Below are positions 41,245-49,033 of a stretch of 64,000 bases of DNA, piece by piece. Location of the stretch: the NCBI RefSeq assembly GCF_002845275.2, contig NZ_CP088149.1:4274501-4338500 (forward strand), written 5' to 3'. The number at the start of each line of letters is the position of its first letter. Position 1 is the first letter of the stretch. Under the pieces are notes generated by a model. It was not told the origin of the DNA and did not search any database. It saw only the letters and a list, made by a program, of their open reading frames with translations. The position numbers were made by a program, and so were the translations under genes. Source of the DNA: Pseudomonas sp. S06B 330. GTDB taxonomy: Bacteria; Pseudomonadota; Gammaproteobacteria; Pseudomonadales; Pseudomonadaceae.

Positions 41245-41514
41245 TCACTCTTTAAATCCCGGCAGGCCATGGGCTGCCCGCCATTTTTTGATCGTCTTAG
41301 TAATTCCTGCTGACGATGTGTCTGCTCCCAGTTCCGGGTAATAAATTAAATCTGCTCCACTGGGATGCCCGATGATTTGTCTGAAATGGAACAGCAGCTC
41401 ATCCGCACGTTCATCAGTAGGAGCTTTATCTTCTTTTCGAATTTCCTCGACAAGTCCCACAAAATCCTCTTCGGTGTAATCAGAAAGGCTATTTTTTATA
41501 AACGGATCGCTCAT
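41245..41514 (-). CDS. DNase colicin/pyocin immunity protein (Im9/Im2-like)
   Basis: 89 residues. It closely follows E-group DNase immunity proteins: SLSDYTEEDFVGLVEEIRKE, ELLFHFRQIIGHPSGADLIYYP (the YYP contact motif of helix III) and TIKKWRAAHGLPGFKE at the end. It blocks the HNH nuclease by binding next to its active site. An AAGGAC ribosome site precedes the ATG. It lies 11 bp downstream of the matching DNase module and looks intact, so it should protect the cell against related bacteriocins even if the toxin is not made. Confidence 0.93.
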   Translation of the reverse strand: MSDPFIKNSLSDYTEEDFVGLVEEIRKEDKAPTDERADELLFHFRQIIGHPSGADLIYYPELGADTSSAGITKTIKKWRAAHGLPGFKE

Positions 41515-41525
41515 GTTTTTCGTCC

Positions 41526-41960
41526 TTAATTTTTGTGCACGTCAATATGATTTTTCGGCGTGTTAACCCTTAAATTATCGACATTGTAGACCTCTCCACC
41601 TTCCGAGATCTGCTCGACGTGGTGAAGGTTGTGAGTCTGTCGTTTCCCTACCATGTCAACTTCTCGTGCACGCGGTGCTTTCCCGTCTTGCATACGCGAC
41701 AGGCTGTCCTCGCTAAATTGACCGCTAAGAGACGGATCTTTCGAAGCTGCAACCCAAAATGCCCGCCTGAACGAGTCGATACTCGAAAAACTCCGGCCTC
41801 GGAGTGTGTCGGCAATGCTGGTTGGAACCGGTGCGCCGAGTCCTGCTCGAGCATGGTCGAGCCATTCACCAGGGACATTTTCACCGATGCCAGTGACAAC
41901 ACCAGGTTCGCCCCGGCGCACGCTCAGCGATAGGTAAATCGGTGCGGATGGCTCTACCAC
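41526..41960 (-). pseudogene. Orphan C-terminal HNH DNase module of an S-type pyocin
   Basis: 144 codons, starting at a GTG inside repeat copy B with no clear ribosome site. PSAPIYLSLSV is the very end of a pyocin translocation domain; after it comes a complete E9-type DNase: VPGEWLDHARAGLGAPVPTSI, SFRRAFWVAASKDPSLSGQF, KAPRAREVDMVGKRQTHNLHH and TPKNHIDVHKN. The catalytic/metal histidines (HH and the last two His) are kept. Receptor-binding and translocation parts are missing, so it is a silent cassette rather than a bacteriocin unless recombined or expressed internally. Confidence 0.85.
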
Positions 41961-42031
41961 CCGCTACGGCGACAAAGGCGAAAACTGGAGGATCCTCAAA
42001 GGCTACTGATCGAAGGTCTACACGGGGTTTG
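41947..42031 (+). repeat. Direct repeat copy B flanking the DNase-immunity cassette
   Basis: Matches 41158-41241 with roughly nine substitutions and one indel. It overlaps the first codons of the orphan DNase frame on the other strand. The segment 42032-42154 between it and the next immunity gene holds no gene I can support. Confidence 0.85.
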
Positions 42032-42154
42032 GTTTTCTGTTCCAGTGCTCCCAAAACCCCCTTTGCCGTTTTTTCGATGCCCAAAAGTAGAGTCAAATTG
42101 CAGGCAATTTGAAGCACTCCCCCTATCCTGCACACATCGGCTTTATGTTTGTAT

Positions 42155-42394
42155 CTATGCCTCGACACCAATGAATAGTTTCAAATCAGGTGGAAGCGAC
42201 TGACCGATAATTTCTGAAACCAATTCTACTTGCTCACTAGTCAATAACCATTCGCCCTGGGCCATTGCATTAAGGCTTTTATGGCCGAGAGCTTTAACAA
42301 TTTGATCATTAAACGAGGCATTAACATCGAGCTCAAATTTGATCAGATCATCTTCTGAACCATTAGGGAGAAAACCACTGATACACAAATACAT
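42155..42394 (-). CDS. Pyocin S6-type (rRNase) immunity protein
   Basis: 79 residues from the ATG at 42394, with TAGGAG 6 nt upstream. It reads MYLCISGFLPNGSEDDLIKF, then LNAMAQGEWLLTSEQVELVS and LKLFIGVEA, the pattern of the family named after the pyocin S6 immunity protein rather than the classical cloacin/E3 immunity protein. It lies 8 bp after the E3-like rRNase gene, so it should neutralise that domain. It looks intact. Confidence 0.8.
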   Translation of the reverse strand: MYLCISGFLPNGSEDDLIKFELDVNASFNDQIVKALGHKSLNAMAQGEWLLTSEQVELVSEIIGQSLPPDLKLFIGVEA

Positions 42395-42402
42395 AAGCAC
42401 TC

Positions 42403-43583
42403 CTATCTTTCTACTTTTCTGCCAGGTTTTGCGGGCTTTGTTTGCTCACCAGTTTCAGGGTTGAACTCCCCTAAATGCTTTCCTTGTTTGTCGTAAATCT
42501 CAACAGCACCATGCTGACTGTCCCATTCATAAATACGACCTTTATGATCTTTCCAGCGCTTACGAAGCCCGCCACCACCTTGCACCTTGGTTTTAGCATC
42601 CGCTTTTACCACATCAGGAAAAGCAGCTAGCCCTTTAGGTGCAGGATGATAGGCATGCCCCCCCATCACACTCAGCGAGATGTAAATCGGCTGAATGTCC
42701 GTGTCCGGAAACCAGACAATCGCGTCCTGATAGTCCGGTGGGTAAGCCGGATTAATCAGAATTTGGTCGGCTTTCTCACCGGGTGGAAACACCCATGCAG
42801 CGGGTTTCAGCATGACGCCCTGGAGTGCCGGAATCCCCAACACGGCCTTGGGATCGACGGCCGGTGTCCAGATAATTTTGATGCCATCGCCAAAATCCGC
42901 GACCATCTGATCGCCGCTGGCCTCGGCCTTGATCATCGGCACGTTCTGCCATTCCCGCTTGGTCCCGGTATAGAACCCGTACAGGCTGACGGCACCGTCC
43001 GGCAGGTGTTTAACGGTTACCCGCACCCGCGTATTGGCTTCGGTGAATTCGGCGTATTGCTCGGACGTGTAGAACGCGCTGTCGGGTGAAGTTGTGTTGG
43101 GTAAAACCATGCCGACCATGATCTTCACATTGGGGGGAGCCATCGTCCACAAACTGCCGCCCAAGCGTTTGGCCAGTTCCATCGCACTGCCAGAGCCGCC
43201 AATCCATTGGAGTGCCGTACCCGAGGCTGATGCTGCACTGGAGGTACCTAGTACCGCGTAAGCACCATACTGACTGAGCAACTCCAACGGGATAAAACCG
43301 CTCGGGTTGTGGTTGATAATCCCATCCGACAACAGCACGCGCAGAGATCGCTGGACGGTATCGATGCTGCACGACACGAGCACCGACAACGTCTTTTGGC
43401 TAATAACGACTGCGTTTGTTGGCCCATTTTGGCCACCAGATGGTGCAGCAGCATCGCTGCCTTTGGCTTTCGACCTATGAGGTTGGCCCAATCTTCATGG
43501 GCCTTACGCTCTGTTTGCACCCACTGACCGGGCTTGTTTTCGGCTGGCGTTCCAATTTCCGCTGGTGCGCAAGCCTTGTGCAT
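42403..43583 (-). pseudogene. HTH protein / S-type pyocin chimera with colicin-E3-like rRNase end, frameshifted
   Basis: From the ATG at 43583 (25 bp after scpB) the first frame encodes HKACAPAEIGTPAENKPGQW and RKPKAAMLLHHLVAKMGQQ. Near 43415-43420 the frame must shift (one A missing from an A-run) to continue NAVVISQKTLSVLVSCSIDT and VQRSLRVLL, a winged-helix like replication or phage regulators. The same frame then runs into a pyocin_S translocation domain (YGFYTGTKREWQNVPMIKAE, IKIIWTPAVDP, DIQPIYISLSV) and an E3-type 16S rRNase: GGGGLRKRWKDHKGRIYEWD, SQHGAVE, with the catalytic Asp, His and Glu kept. No receptor-binding domain is present. Confidence 0.8.
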
Positions 43584-43607
43584 ATTTTGTGATCCGTTGC
43601 GGTAGGG

Positions 43608-44399
43608 TTACTGGCGTGGCGTCTCTGGCTCCGGATCATGCGCCTCGGCGTCTTCAGCCGCAGGCTCGGCCTCGAGCAAGTCGTCAAAATCGGTTTTAAG
43701 GCCCTCCTCCATGGAGTCGAGCTCGACCAGCAGGCTGCGAAAACTGGTTTCTTCCAGTGGCACCTCAGGTTCGGCACTTTCATCGGCAAGCGCCTGCAGA
43801 TGAGCCGGCACCGGCGCATCATCCAGCTCCAGGATCGGCTCTGGCTCCATCTCGCGCAGGTCAGCCAAGGCCGGCAGGTCATCGAGGTTCTTCAGGTTGA
43901 AATGATCGAGAAAGGCCTTGGTGGTGGCGAACATCGCCGGTTTGCCGGGCACTTCACGGTAGCCGACGATACGGATCCACTCCCGTTCGAGCAGGGTCTT
44001 GACGATGTTGCTGTTGACCGCCACGCCCCGCACGTCTTCGATCTCACCGCGGGTAATGGGCTGGCGGTAGGCGATCAGGGCGATAGTCTCCAACAAGGCG
44101 CGTGAATAGCGTTGTGGCCGTTCTTCCCACAGGCGACCGACCCAAGGCGCATAGTCTTCGCGAATCTGCAGGCGATAGCCTGAAGCGACTTCCTTGAGTT
44201 CGAAAGCGCGCCCATTGCACGATTTGCGCAGCACTTCCAAGGCTTTCTTGAACACGACAGGTTCAGGGCGTTCAGCTTCTTCAAAGAGCTCGAACAGCCG
44301 TTCCAGTGATTGCGGTTTTCCCGAGGCCAGTAAAAAGGCTTCAAGCAGGGGCGCCAGGTCGCGCGGATCGTTCAGGTTCATGGCGTTGCTCGTGGTCAC
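43608..44399 (-). CDS. scpB: Segregation and condensation protein B
   Basis: 263 residues from a GTG that overlaps the scpA stop (GTGA). Two winged-helix domains: LAPLLEAFLLASGKPQSLER at the start and YRQPITRGEIEDVRGVAVNS in the second. ScpB dimers join ScpA and SMC in the condensin that compacts and segregates the chromosome. The C-terminal about 75 residues are an acidic Glu/Pro-rich extension. Last of the genes running leftward from the PHP gene. Confidence 0.93.
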   Translation of the reverse strand: MTTSNAMNLNDPRDLAPLLEAFLLASGKPQSLERLFELFEEAERPEPVVFKKALEVLRKSCNGRAFELKEVASGYRLQIREDYAPWVGRLWEERPQRYSRALLETIALIAYRQPITRGEIEDVRGVAVNSNIVKTLLEREWIRIVGYREVPGKPAMFATTKAFLDHFNLKNLDDLPALADLREMEPEPILELDDAPVPAHLQALADESAEPEVPLEETSFRSLLVELDSMEEGLKTDFDDLLEAEPAAEDAEAHDPEPETPRQ

Positions 44400-45226
44400 T
44401 CGGCCCGGGCGCGGACGTGGATCGGCGCAAAGGGCTCATTTTGCACCAGTTCGATCAAGGATTCCTTCACCAGTTCCAGAATGGCCATGAAGGTCACCAC
44501 TACGCCCAGCTTACCTTCCTCGGCCGTAAACAGCTCGACGAACGGAACAAAGCCACCGCCTTTGAGGCGTTCGAGCACTTCACTCATACGCTCGCGGGTC
44601 GACAGCGCCTCACGACTGACCTGGTGACTTTCAAACAGATCACCACGGCGCAACACCTCAGCCATCGACATCAGCAGCTCTTCCAGGCTGACTTCAGGCA
44701 ATAGCTTACGGACCTTGGCCTGCGGCGCATCCAGGCGCGGCACGATGATTTCGCGACCGACCCGACTGAGGCCATCGATGCCCTCGGCCGCTGCCTTGAA
44801 GCGTTCGTATTCCTGCAGACGGCGAATCAGCTCGGCACGCGGGTCGCCCTCTTCCTCTTCGATCTCGGCAGAGCGCGGCAGGAGCATGCGCGACTTGATC
44901 TCCGCCAACATCGCGGCCATGACCAGGTACTCGGCCGCCAGCTCCAGGCGCACGGTCTTCATCAATTCGACGTAGCCCATGTACTGACGGGTGATCTCCG
45001 CCACGGGAATATCGAGAATGTCGACGTTCTGCTTGCGAATCAGGTAGAGCAACAGGTCCAACGGGCCTTCGAACGCTTCGAGAAAGACTTCCAGGGCATC
45101 CGGCGGGATGTACAGGTCCACCGGCATTTCGGTCATGGCCTCGCCATACACCAGCACCAGCGGCAATTCCTGCTGAGTACCTGCTTGTGGATCGAGGCTC
45201 GACTCGGGGGGTGAGGCCTGACTCAC
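44396..45226 (-). CDS. scpA: Segregation and condensation protein A
   Basis: 276 residues from the GTG at 45226 that overlaps the upstream stop (GTGA). The kleisin N-terminus is clear: VFLEAFEGPLDLLLYLIRKQ, NVDILDIPVAEITRQYM and EYLVMAAMLAEIKSRMLLP. The C-terminal winged helix that binds the SMC head ends FMAILELVKESLIELVQNEP. It bridges the SMC arms with ScpB. Coupled on both sides by 4-base overlaps. Confidence 0.94.
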   Translation of the reverse strand: MSQASPPESSLDPQAGTQQELPLVLVYGEAMTEMPVDLYIPPDALEVFLEAFEGPLDLLLYLIRKQNVDILDIPVAEITRQYMGYVELMKTVRLELAAEYLVMAAMLAEIKSRMLLPRSAEIEEEEGDPRAELIRRLQEYERFKAAAEGIDGLSRVGREIIVPRLDAPQAKVRKLLPEVSLEELLMSMAEVLRRGDLFESHQVSREALSTRERMSEVLERLKGGGFVPFVELFTAEEGKLGVVVTFMAILELVKESLIELVQNEPFAPIHVRARAE

Positions 45227-45852
45227 GCTTCGACCATAAATGGTGCCGGGTCGCCGCAACCGACGCGGATGATTTCAGGTTCATCACCCGCCAGATTGAT
45301 CACCGTGGACGCCTTGAGGTCGCCAAAACCGCCGTCGATGATCAGATCAACGTGATGCTCCAGGGTCTGGCGAATTTCATAGGGATCGGTCAACGGCTCG
45401 TCTTCGTCCGGCATGATCAGGCTCACGCTCATCAACGGCTCACCCAGCTCTTCCAACAGCGCCAAGGCGATTGGGTTGGATGGCACGCGCAAACCGATGG
45501 TGCGGCGTTTCTCGTGCAGCAGCAGGCGCGGCACTTCGCGAGTAGCATTGAGGATGAAGGTATAAGCCCCCGGGACATGGGCCTTGAGCAAGCGGAAGGT
45601 CGAGGTATCGATCTTGGCGAACAAGCCCATTTGCGACAAGTCACAGCAAATCAGGGTGAAGTTGTGGTTCTTGTCCAACTGGCGCAGGCGTCGAACCCGT
45701 TCCACGGCATTTTTGTCGCCGATCTGGCAACCCATGGCGTAGGAGGAGTCGGTCGGGTAGACCACTACCCCACCCTTGCGAATAATTTCAACAGCCTGTT
45801 TGATCAGGCGCGGTTGCGGGTTCTCCGCATGAATCTGGAAAAACTGACTCAC
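45223..45852 (-). CDS. YciO/TsaC-like L-threonylcarbamoyladenylate synthase family protein
   Basis: 209 residues from the GTG at 45852 (GGAAGAG before it). Sua5/YrdC fold: IIRKGGVVVYPTDSSYAMGC, KNHNFTLICCDLSQMG, RTIGLRVPSNPIALALLEEL and a C-terminal ASTVINL. This is the YciO subgroup, whose role in tRNA t6A synthesis is doubtful; the true TsaC is probably encoded elsewhere. Overlaps scpA by four bases and follows the PHP gene by 13 bp, the E. coli-like yciV-yciO order. Confidence 0.88.
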   Translation of the reverse strand: MSQFFQIHAENPQPRLIKQAVEIIRKGGVVVYPTDSSYAMGCQIGDKNAVERVRRLRQLDKNHNFTLICCDLSQMGLFAKIDTSTFRLLKAHVPGAYTFILNATREVPRLLLHEKRRTIGLRVPSNPIALALLEELGEPLMSVSLIMPDEDEPLTDPYEIRQTLEHHVDLIIDGGFGDLKASTVINLAGDEPEIIRVGCGDPAPFMVEA

Positions 45853-45865
45853 ATTCTCTTCCTGT

Positions 45866-46729
45866 TCAGACGGCCGCGATAGGCTGCTCATGTTTGAATC
45901 GACGCCACAAGGGTGGCAGGTCCTCTGGCAATGGCCGGTAGACACCGATCTCACCCCAGGTGCCAGGGCCATGGAAGTCACTGCCGGCACTGGCCAGCAG
46001 ACCGAATTCACGGGCCAGGATGGACATAGTGCCCACTTGTTCAGCTGGCATCATGCCGTTGACCACTTCCAGCGCCTGGCCGCCTGCTTGAATATAGTCG
46101 GCAATCAGCCGGCGGCGCTTGCTGCGTGTTAATTCATAGTGCATCGGGTGCGCGAGGCTGACCCAAGCCCCAGACTTGCGCAGGGTGTCCACAGTCTCGT
46201 CGAGGGTTGGCCAGTGCAGCTTGACGTCGCCCAGCTTGCCGGCGCCCAACCACTTGCGAAAGGCTTCAGCACGGTCTTTGACATGGCCTGCCCGTACCAG
46301 GAACTCAGCAAAGTGCGGGCGTGCCGGGGCGTTGCCGCTGTCCCCCAACTCCTGCTGGATGGCCCGCGCACCGTCCAGCGCACCCGGCATATGCTTGAGC
46401 GCCAACCGTCGGTCGATTTCTTCGGCGCGCAACCAGCGCCCGCGATGCAGCGACTCGACGGCCTCCAGCAACGGCGCGGCGTCCAGGGCAAAGTTGTAGC
46501 CCAGAACATGGATGGTCGCGCCCCCCCAGGTGCACGACAGCTCGATGCCGCTGACCCACTGCATGCCCAAGGCCTGGGTGGCCGCGCGCGCCTCTCGCTG
46601 GCCATCCAGGGTGTCATGGTCGGTCAGCGAGAGCATCCGCACGCCGTGCTCATGGGCCCGGGCGACCAGGACCGTCGGCGTCAAGGCGCCGTCGGAGGCC
46701 GTGCTGTGGCAGTGCAGATCAACATTCAT
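45866..46729 (-). CDS. rnm: PHP-domain phosphoesterase (RNase AM / 3',5'-nucleotide bisphosphatase family)
   Basis: 287 residues. PHP metal motifs: MNVDLHCHSTASDGALTP at the N-terminus, LSLTDHDTLDG, GIELSCTW and late His residues in GSDFHGPGTWGEIGVY. Homologue of E. coli YciV (RNase AM), which trims 5' ends of ribosomal RNAs and dephosphorylates pAp-like nucleotides. Head of the operon with the YciO gene, scpA and scpB; divergent from yciB with a 64-bp gap. Confidence 0.88.
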   Translation of the reverse strand: MNVDLHCHSTASDGALTPTVLVARAHEHGVRMLSLTDHDTLDGQREARAATQALGMQWVSGIELSCTWGGATIHVLGYNFALDAAPLLEAVESLHRGRWLRAEEIDRRLALKHMPGALDGARAIQQELGDSGNAPARPHFAEFLVRAGHVKDRAEAFRKWLGAGKLGDVKLHWPTLDETVDTLRKSGAWVSLAHPMHYELTRSKRRRLIADYIQAGGQALEVVNGMMPAEQVGTMSILAREFGLLASAGSDFHGPGTWGEIGVYRPLPEDLPPLWRRFKHEQPIAAV

Positions 46730-46793
46730 AGGTGGCTTTCGCTGTCATTGATGTTTGTTATTATGCCGTCACATCCTGCTTCTGGCTGCCACT

Positions 46794-47402
46794 GTGAAAC
46801 AATTCATCGATTTCATCCCGCTGCTCCTGTTTTTCATCGTCTTCAAGCTCGAACCACGTGCCGTCGAATTTGCCGGCCACAGCTTCGAACTTGGTGGCAT
46901 CTTCAGTGCCACGGCCATGCTGATCCTCAGCTCCGTCGTGGTCTACGGCGCGCTGTTCATTCGCCAGCGCAAGCTGGAAAAGGGCCAGTGGCTGACGCTG
47001 GTCGCCTGCCTGGTATTCGGTGGCCTGACCCTGGCCTTTCACAGCGAAACCTTCCTCAAATGGAAGGCGCCGGTGGTCAACTGGTTGTTTGCCGTGGCCT
47101 TCGCCGGTAGCCACTTCATCGGCGACCGCGTGCTGATCAAGCGCATCATGGGCCATGCCATTACGCTGCCAGACGCAGTCTGGACGCGCCTGAACCTGGC
47201 CTGGATTGTCTTTTTCCTGTTCTGCGGCGCAGCCAACCTGTTCGTCGCCTTTACCTTTCAGGAAATCTGGGTCGACTTCAAAGTGTTCGGCAGCCTGGGC
47301 ATGACCGTACTGTTCCTGGTGGGCCAGGGCGTCTACTTGTCGCGCCATCTGCACGACAACGACCCCAGCACCCCGCCTTCCACTCCGAAGCACGAGGATT
47401 GA
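46794..47402 (+). CDS. yciB: Intracellular septation/inner membrane protein YciB
   Basis: 202 residues from GTG at 46794 (family start [14 protein letters not shown]). About five to six membrane helices; [40 protein letters not shown] and [20 protein letters not shown] are conserved. It works with the cell-division and envelope machinery and affects membrane potential. The yciI gene starts one base after its stop. Confidence 0.92.
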   Translation: MKQFIDFIPLLLFFIVFKLEPRAVEFAGHSFELGGIFSATAMLILSSVVVYGALFIRQRKLEKGQWLTLVACLVFGGLTLAFHSETFLKWKAPVVNWLFAVAFAGSHFIGDRVLIKRIMGHAITLPDAVWTRLNLAWIVFFLFCGAANLFVAFTFQEIWVDFKVFGSLGMTVLFLVGQGVYLSRHLHDNDPSTPPSTPKHED

Positions 47403-47403
47403 C

Positions 47404-47703
47404 ATGCTCTACGCCATTATCGCCAGTGACGTTGCCGACTCCCTGGAAAAGCGCCTGGCCGCTCGTCCTGCGCATATCGAACGCTTGCAGCAGCTCAAGG
47501 AACAAGGCCGCGTCGTCCTGGCGGGGCCCCACCCGGCCATCGACAGCAATGACCCAGGTGCCGCCGGCTTCACTGGCAGCCTGATTGTCGCCGAGTTCGA
47601 GTCCCTGACGGCTGCGCAGGCCTGGGCCGATGCTGACCCGTACATCGCTGCTGGCGTCTATGCAAACGTCATCGTCAAACCGTTCAAGCAAGTCCTGCCG
47701 TAA
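47404..47703 (+). CDS. yciI: YciI family protein
   Basis: 99 residues, ferredoxin-like YCII domain. [40 protein letters not shown] (the active-site-like His) and [20 protein letters not shown] match the E. coli YciI pattern. The biochemical role is unknown; an enzyme role has been proposed from a conserved His-Asp pair. Cotranscribed with yciB (1-bp gap). Confidence 0.9.
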   Translation: MLYAIIASDVADSLEKRLAARPAHIERLQQLKEQGRVVLAGPHPAIDSNDPGAAGFTGSLIVAEFESLTAAQAWADADPYIAAGVYANVIVKPFKQVLP

Positions 47704-47713
47704 CCTGCTGCAA

Positions 47714-47737
47714 GCGGTGCGCCCCGGTGCGCACCGC
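47714..47737 (+). terminator. Hairpin after yciI, probable terminator
   Basis: GCGGTGCGC-CCCGGT-GCGCACCGC, a perfect 9-bp stem 10 bp after the stop, followed by a CT-rich stretch ending in CCTTTT. The T-tract is weak. Confidence 0.45.
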
Positions 47738-47823
47738 ACTCCCCGCCTTTTACTGACGCCACTGCTCATTATTCTCGTCCATCAGCCGACAACCTGCTGA
47801 ATCGACAAGAATCAGGAGTTCCA

Positions 47824-48228
47824 ATGCGTCAAGGTCCGTTGTCCCTGCTGCTGTGCCTGTTGTTGCTGACCCCGTTGGCCCAGGCCGAAGAGCCTGCCGT
47901 TGCCAGCACCCCGCTGTCGCTCAGTGCTGGCAGTCAGATCACCGACTTGCAACAGCGCCTTGCAGAAAGCGAACGCCTGCGCGAAGCGTTGAGCCAACAA
48001 CTGCACAATGCCGACAGCGAACGCGAAAGCGCCCAGCTCACCCGCCTGCGCCAGGAGAACCAGCGCCTCAAGCTGGCCCTCAAGGAACTCCAGGCCAACG
48101 CCCCACAACGCCTGCTCAGTGACCAGCAACAATGGTTTGTGATTGGCGGAGCAGTTGCCCTCTTGGCGGCACTCTGCGGTATCTTTGCCAGTGGCGGACA
48201 CAGAAAGCGTCGGCAATGGTTGAATTGA
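47824..48228 (+). CDS. Membrane-anchored coiled-coil protein, YgiM-like without SH3 domain
   Basis: 134 residues. A signal peptide (about 1-21, ending PLAQA), a coiled coil (about 38-95, QITDLQQRLAESERLREALS and LRQENQRLKLALKELQ), a C-terminal membrane helix (WFVIGGAVALLAALCGIFA) and a basic end HRKRRQWLN. The end resembles the anchor of YgiM/TIGR04211 proteins, but the N-terminal SH3 domain is absent. It would sit in the inner membrane with the coil in the periplasm. The role is unknown; it directly precedes the CpxR-like gene (7-bp gap), so an envelope-stress role is plausible. Confidence 0.75.
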   Translation: MRQGPLSLLLCLLLLTPLAQAEEPAVASTPLSLSAGSQITDLQQRLAESERLREALSQQLHNADSERESAQLTRLRQENQRLKLALKELQANAPQRLLSDQQQWFVIGGAVALLAALCGIFASGGHRKRRQWLN

Positions 48229-48235
48229 GTGAGTC

Positions 48236-48913
48236 ATGAGCGAGCTGTTACTGATTGATGATGACCAGGAACTCTGCGAGCTGCTCGGCAGCTGGCTGAC
48301 CCAGGAAGGTTTTACGGTACGCGCCTGTCACGACGGTTTGAGCGCCCGTAAAGCCCTGGCCGAACAGGCGCCAGCGGCAGTGGTGCTGGATGTGATGCTG
48401 CCCGACGGCAGCGGCCTGGAGTTGCTCAAGCAACTGCGTAGCGAACATGCCGATCTGCCGGTATTGATGCTCTCGGCCCGCGGCGAGCCACTGGACCGGA
48501 TACTCGGCCTGGAACTGGGCGCCGACGACTACCTGGCCAAACCCTGCGACCCACGCGAGCTCACTGCGCGCCTGCGGGCGGTGCTGCGCCGCAGCCACCC
48601 CAACACCACACCGAGCCAGGTCGAAGTCGGTGATCTGTGTTTCAGCCCAGCCCGCGGCGTGGTCAGTATCGATGAACATGAACTGACCCTGACCCTGTCC
48701 GAAAGTCGCATTCTCGAAGCCTTGCTGCGCCAGCCTGGCGAACCACTGGACAAGCAGGAACTGGCGCAGATCGCCCTCGGCCGCAAGCTGACGCTATACG
48801 ATCGCAGCCTGGACATGCACGTCAGTAACCTGCGCAAGAAGGTCGGCCCGCACCCGGACGGCCGCCCGCGCATCGTTGCCCTGCGCAGTCGCGGCTACTA
48901 CTACAGCCTGTAA
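48236..48913 (+). CDS. cpxR: Response regulator, CpxR-like (OmpR family)
   Basis: 225 residues. The receiver domain has the acidic pocket LLIDDDQE, phospho-acceptor Asp in AVVLDVMLPDGSG (about 51), Thr/Ser in LMLSARGEP and Lys in ADDYLAKPCDP. The winged-helix output domain (about 125-225) ends RNLRKKV-like NLRKKVGP and IVALRSRGYYYSL. With the CpxP- and CpxA-like genes it matches PA3204-3206 of P. aeruginosa. It should activate envelope protein-folding and efflux genes on misfolding or copper stress. A candidate CpxR box follows it. Confidence 0.88.
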   Translation: MSELLLIDDDQELCELLGSWLTQEGFTVRACHDGLSARKALAEQAPAAVVLDVMLPDGSGLELLKQLRSEHADLPVLMLSARGEPLDRILGLELGADDYLAKPCDPRELTARLRAVLRRSHPNTTPSQVEVGDLCFSPARGVVSIDEHELTLTLSESRILEALLRQPGEPLDKQELAQIALGRKLTLYDRSLDMHVSNLRKKVGPHPDGRPRIVALRSRGYYYSL

Positions 48914-48936
48914 TGTCAGCACGGTGCCCGGTCATC

Positions 48937-48952
48937 TTTACCCAAGCTTTAC
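48937..48952. promoter_or_regulatory. Candidate CpxR box upstream of the cpxP-like gene
   Basis: TTTAC-N6-TTTAC (GTAAA-N6-GTAAA on the minus strand), a direct repeat of 11-bp period. It resembles the E. coli CpxR box GTAAA-N5-GTAAA with one more base in the spacer. It is 82 bp upstream of the cpxP-like ATG. Confidence 0.5.
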
Positions 48953-49033
48953 CCTTGCCTGACCGCCGTTGACCTTGAACTCCCTAAACTGGGCTCATCC
49001 GGTAATCACCGGCCCTAGTAAAGGAGAGACACC

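Noticed and set aside
41881..42171. A 96-codon minus-strand frame between the immunity gene and the orphan DNase
   Set aside because: No ribosome site, atypical codon use, overlaps repeat copy B and the DNase frame; no recognisable family.
42403..43491. Starting the pyocin at the TTG at 43491 as an intact 362-residue protein
   Set aside because: The first 25 codons are an out-of-frame reading of the HTH region, and no ribosome site precedes the TTG. The frameshifted chimera explains the sequence better.
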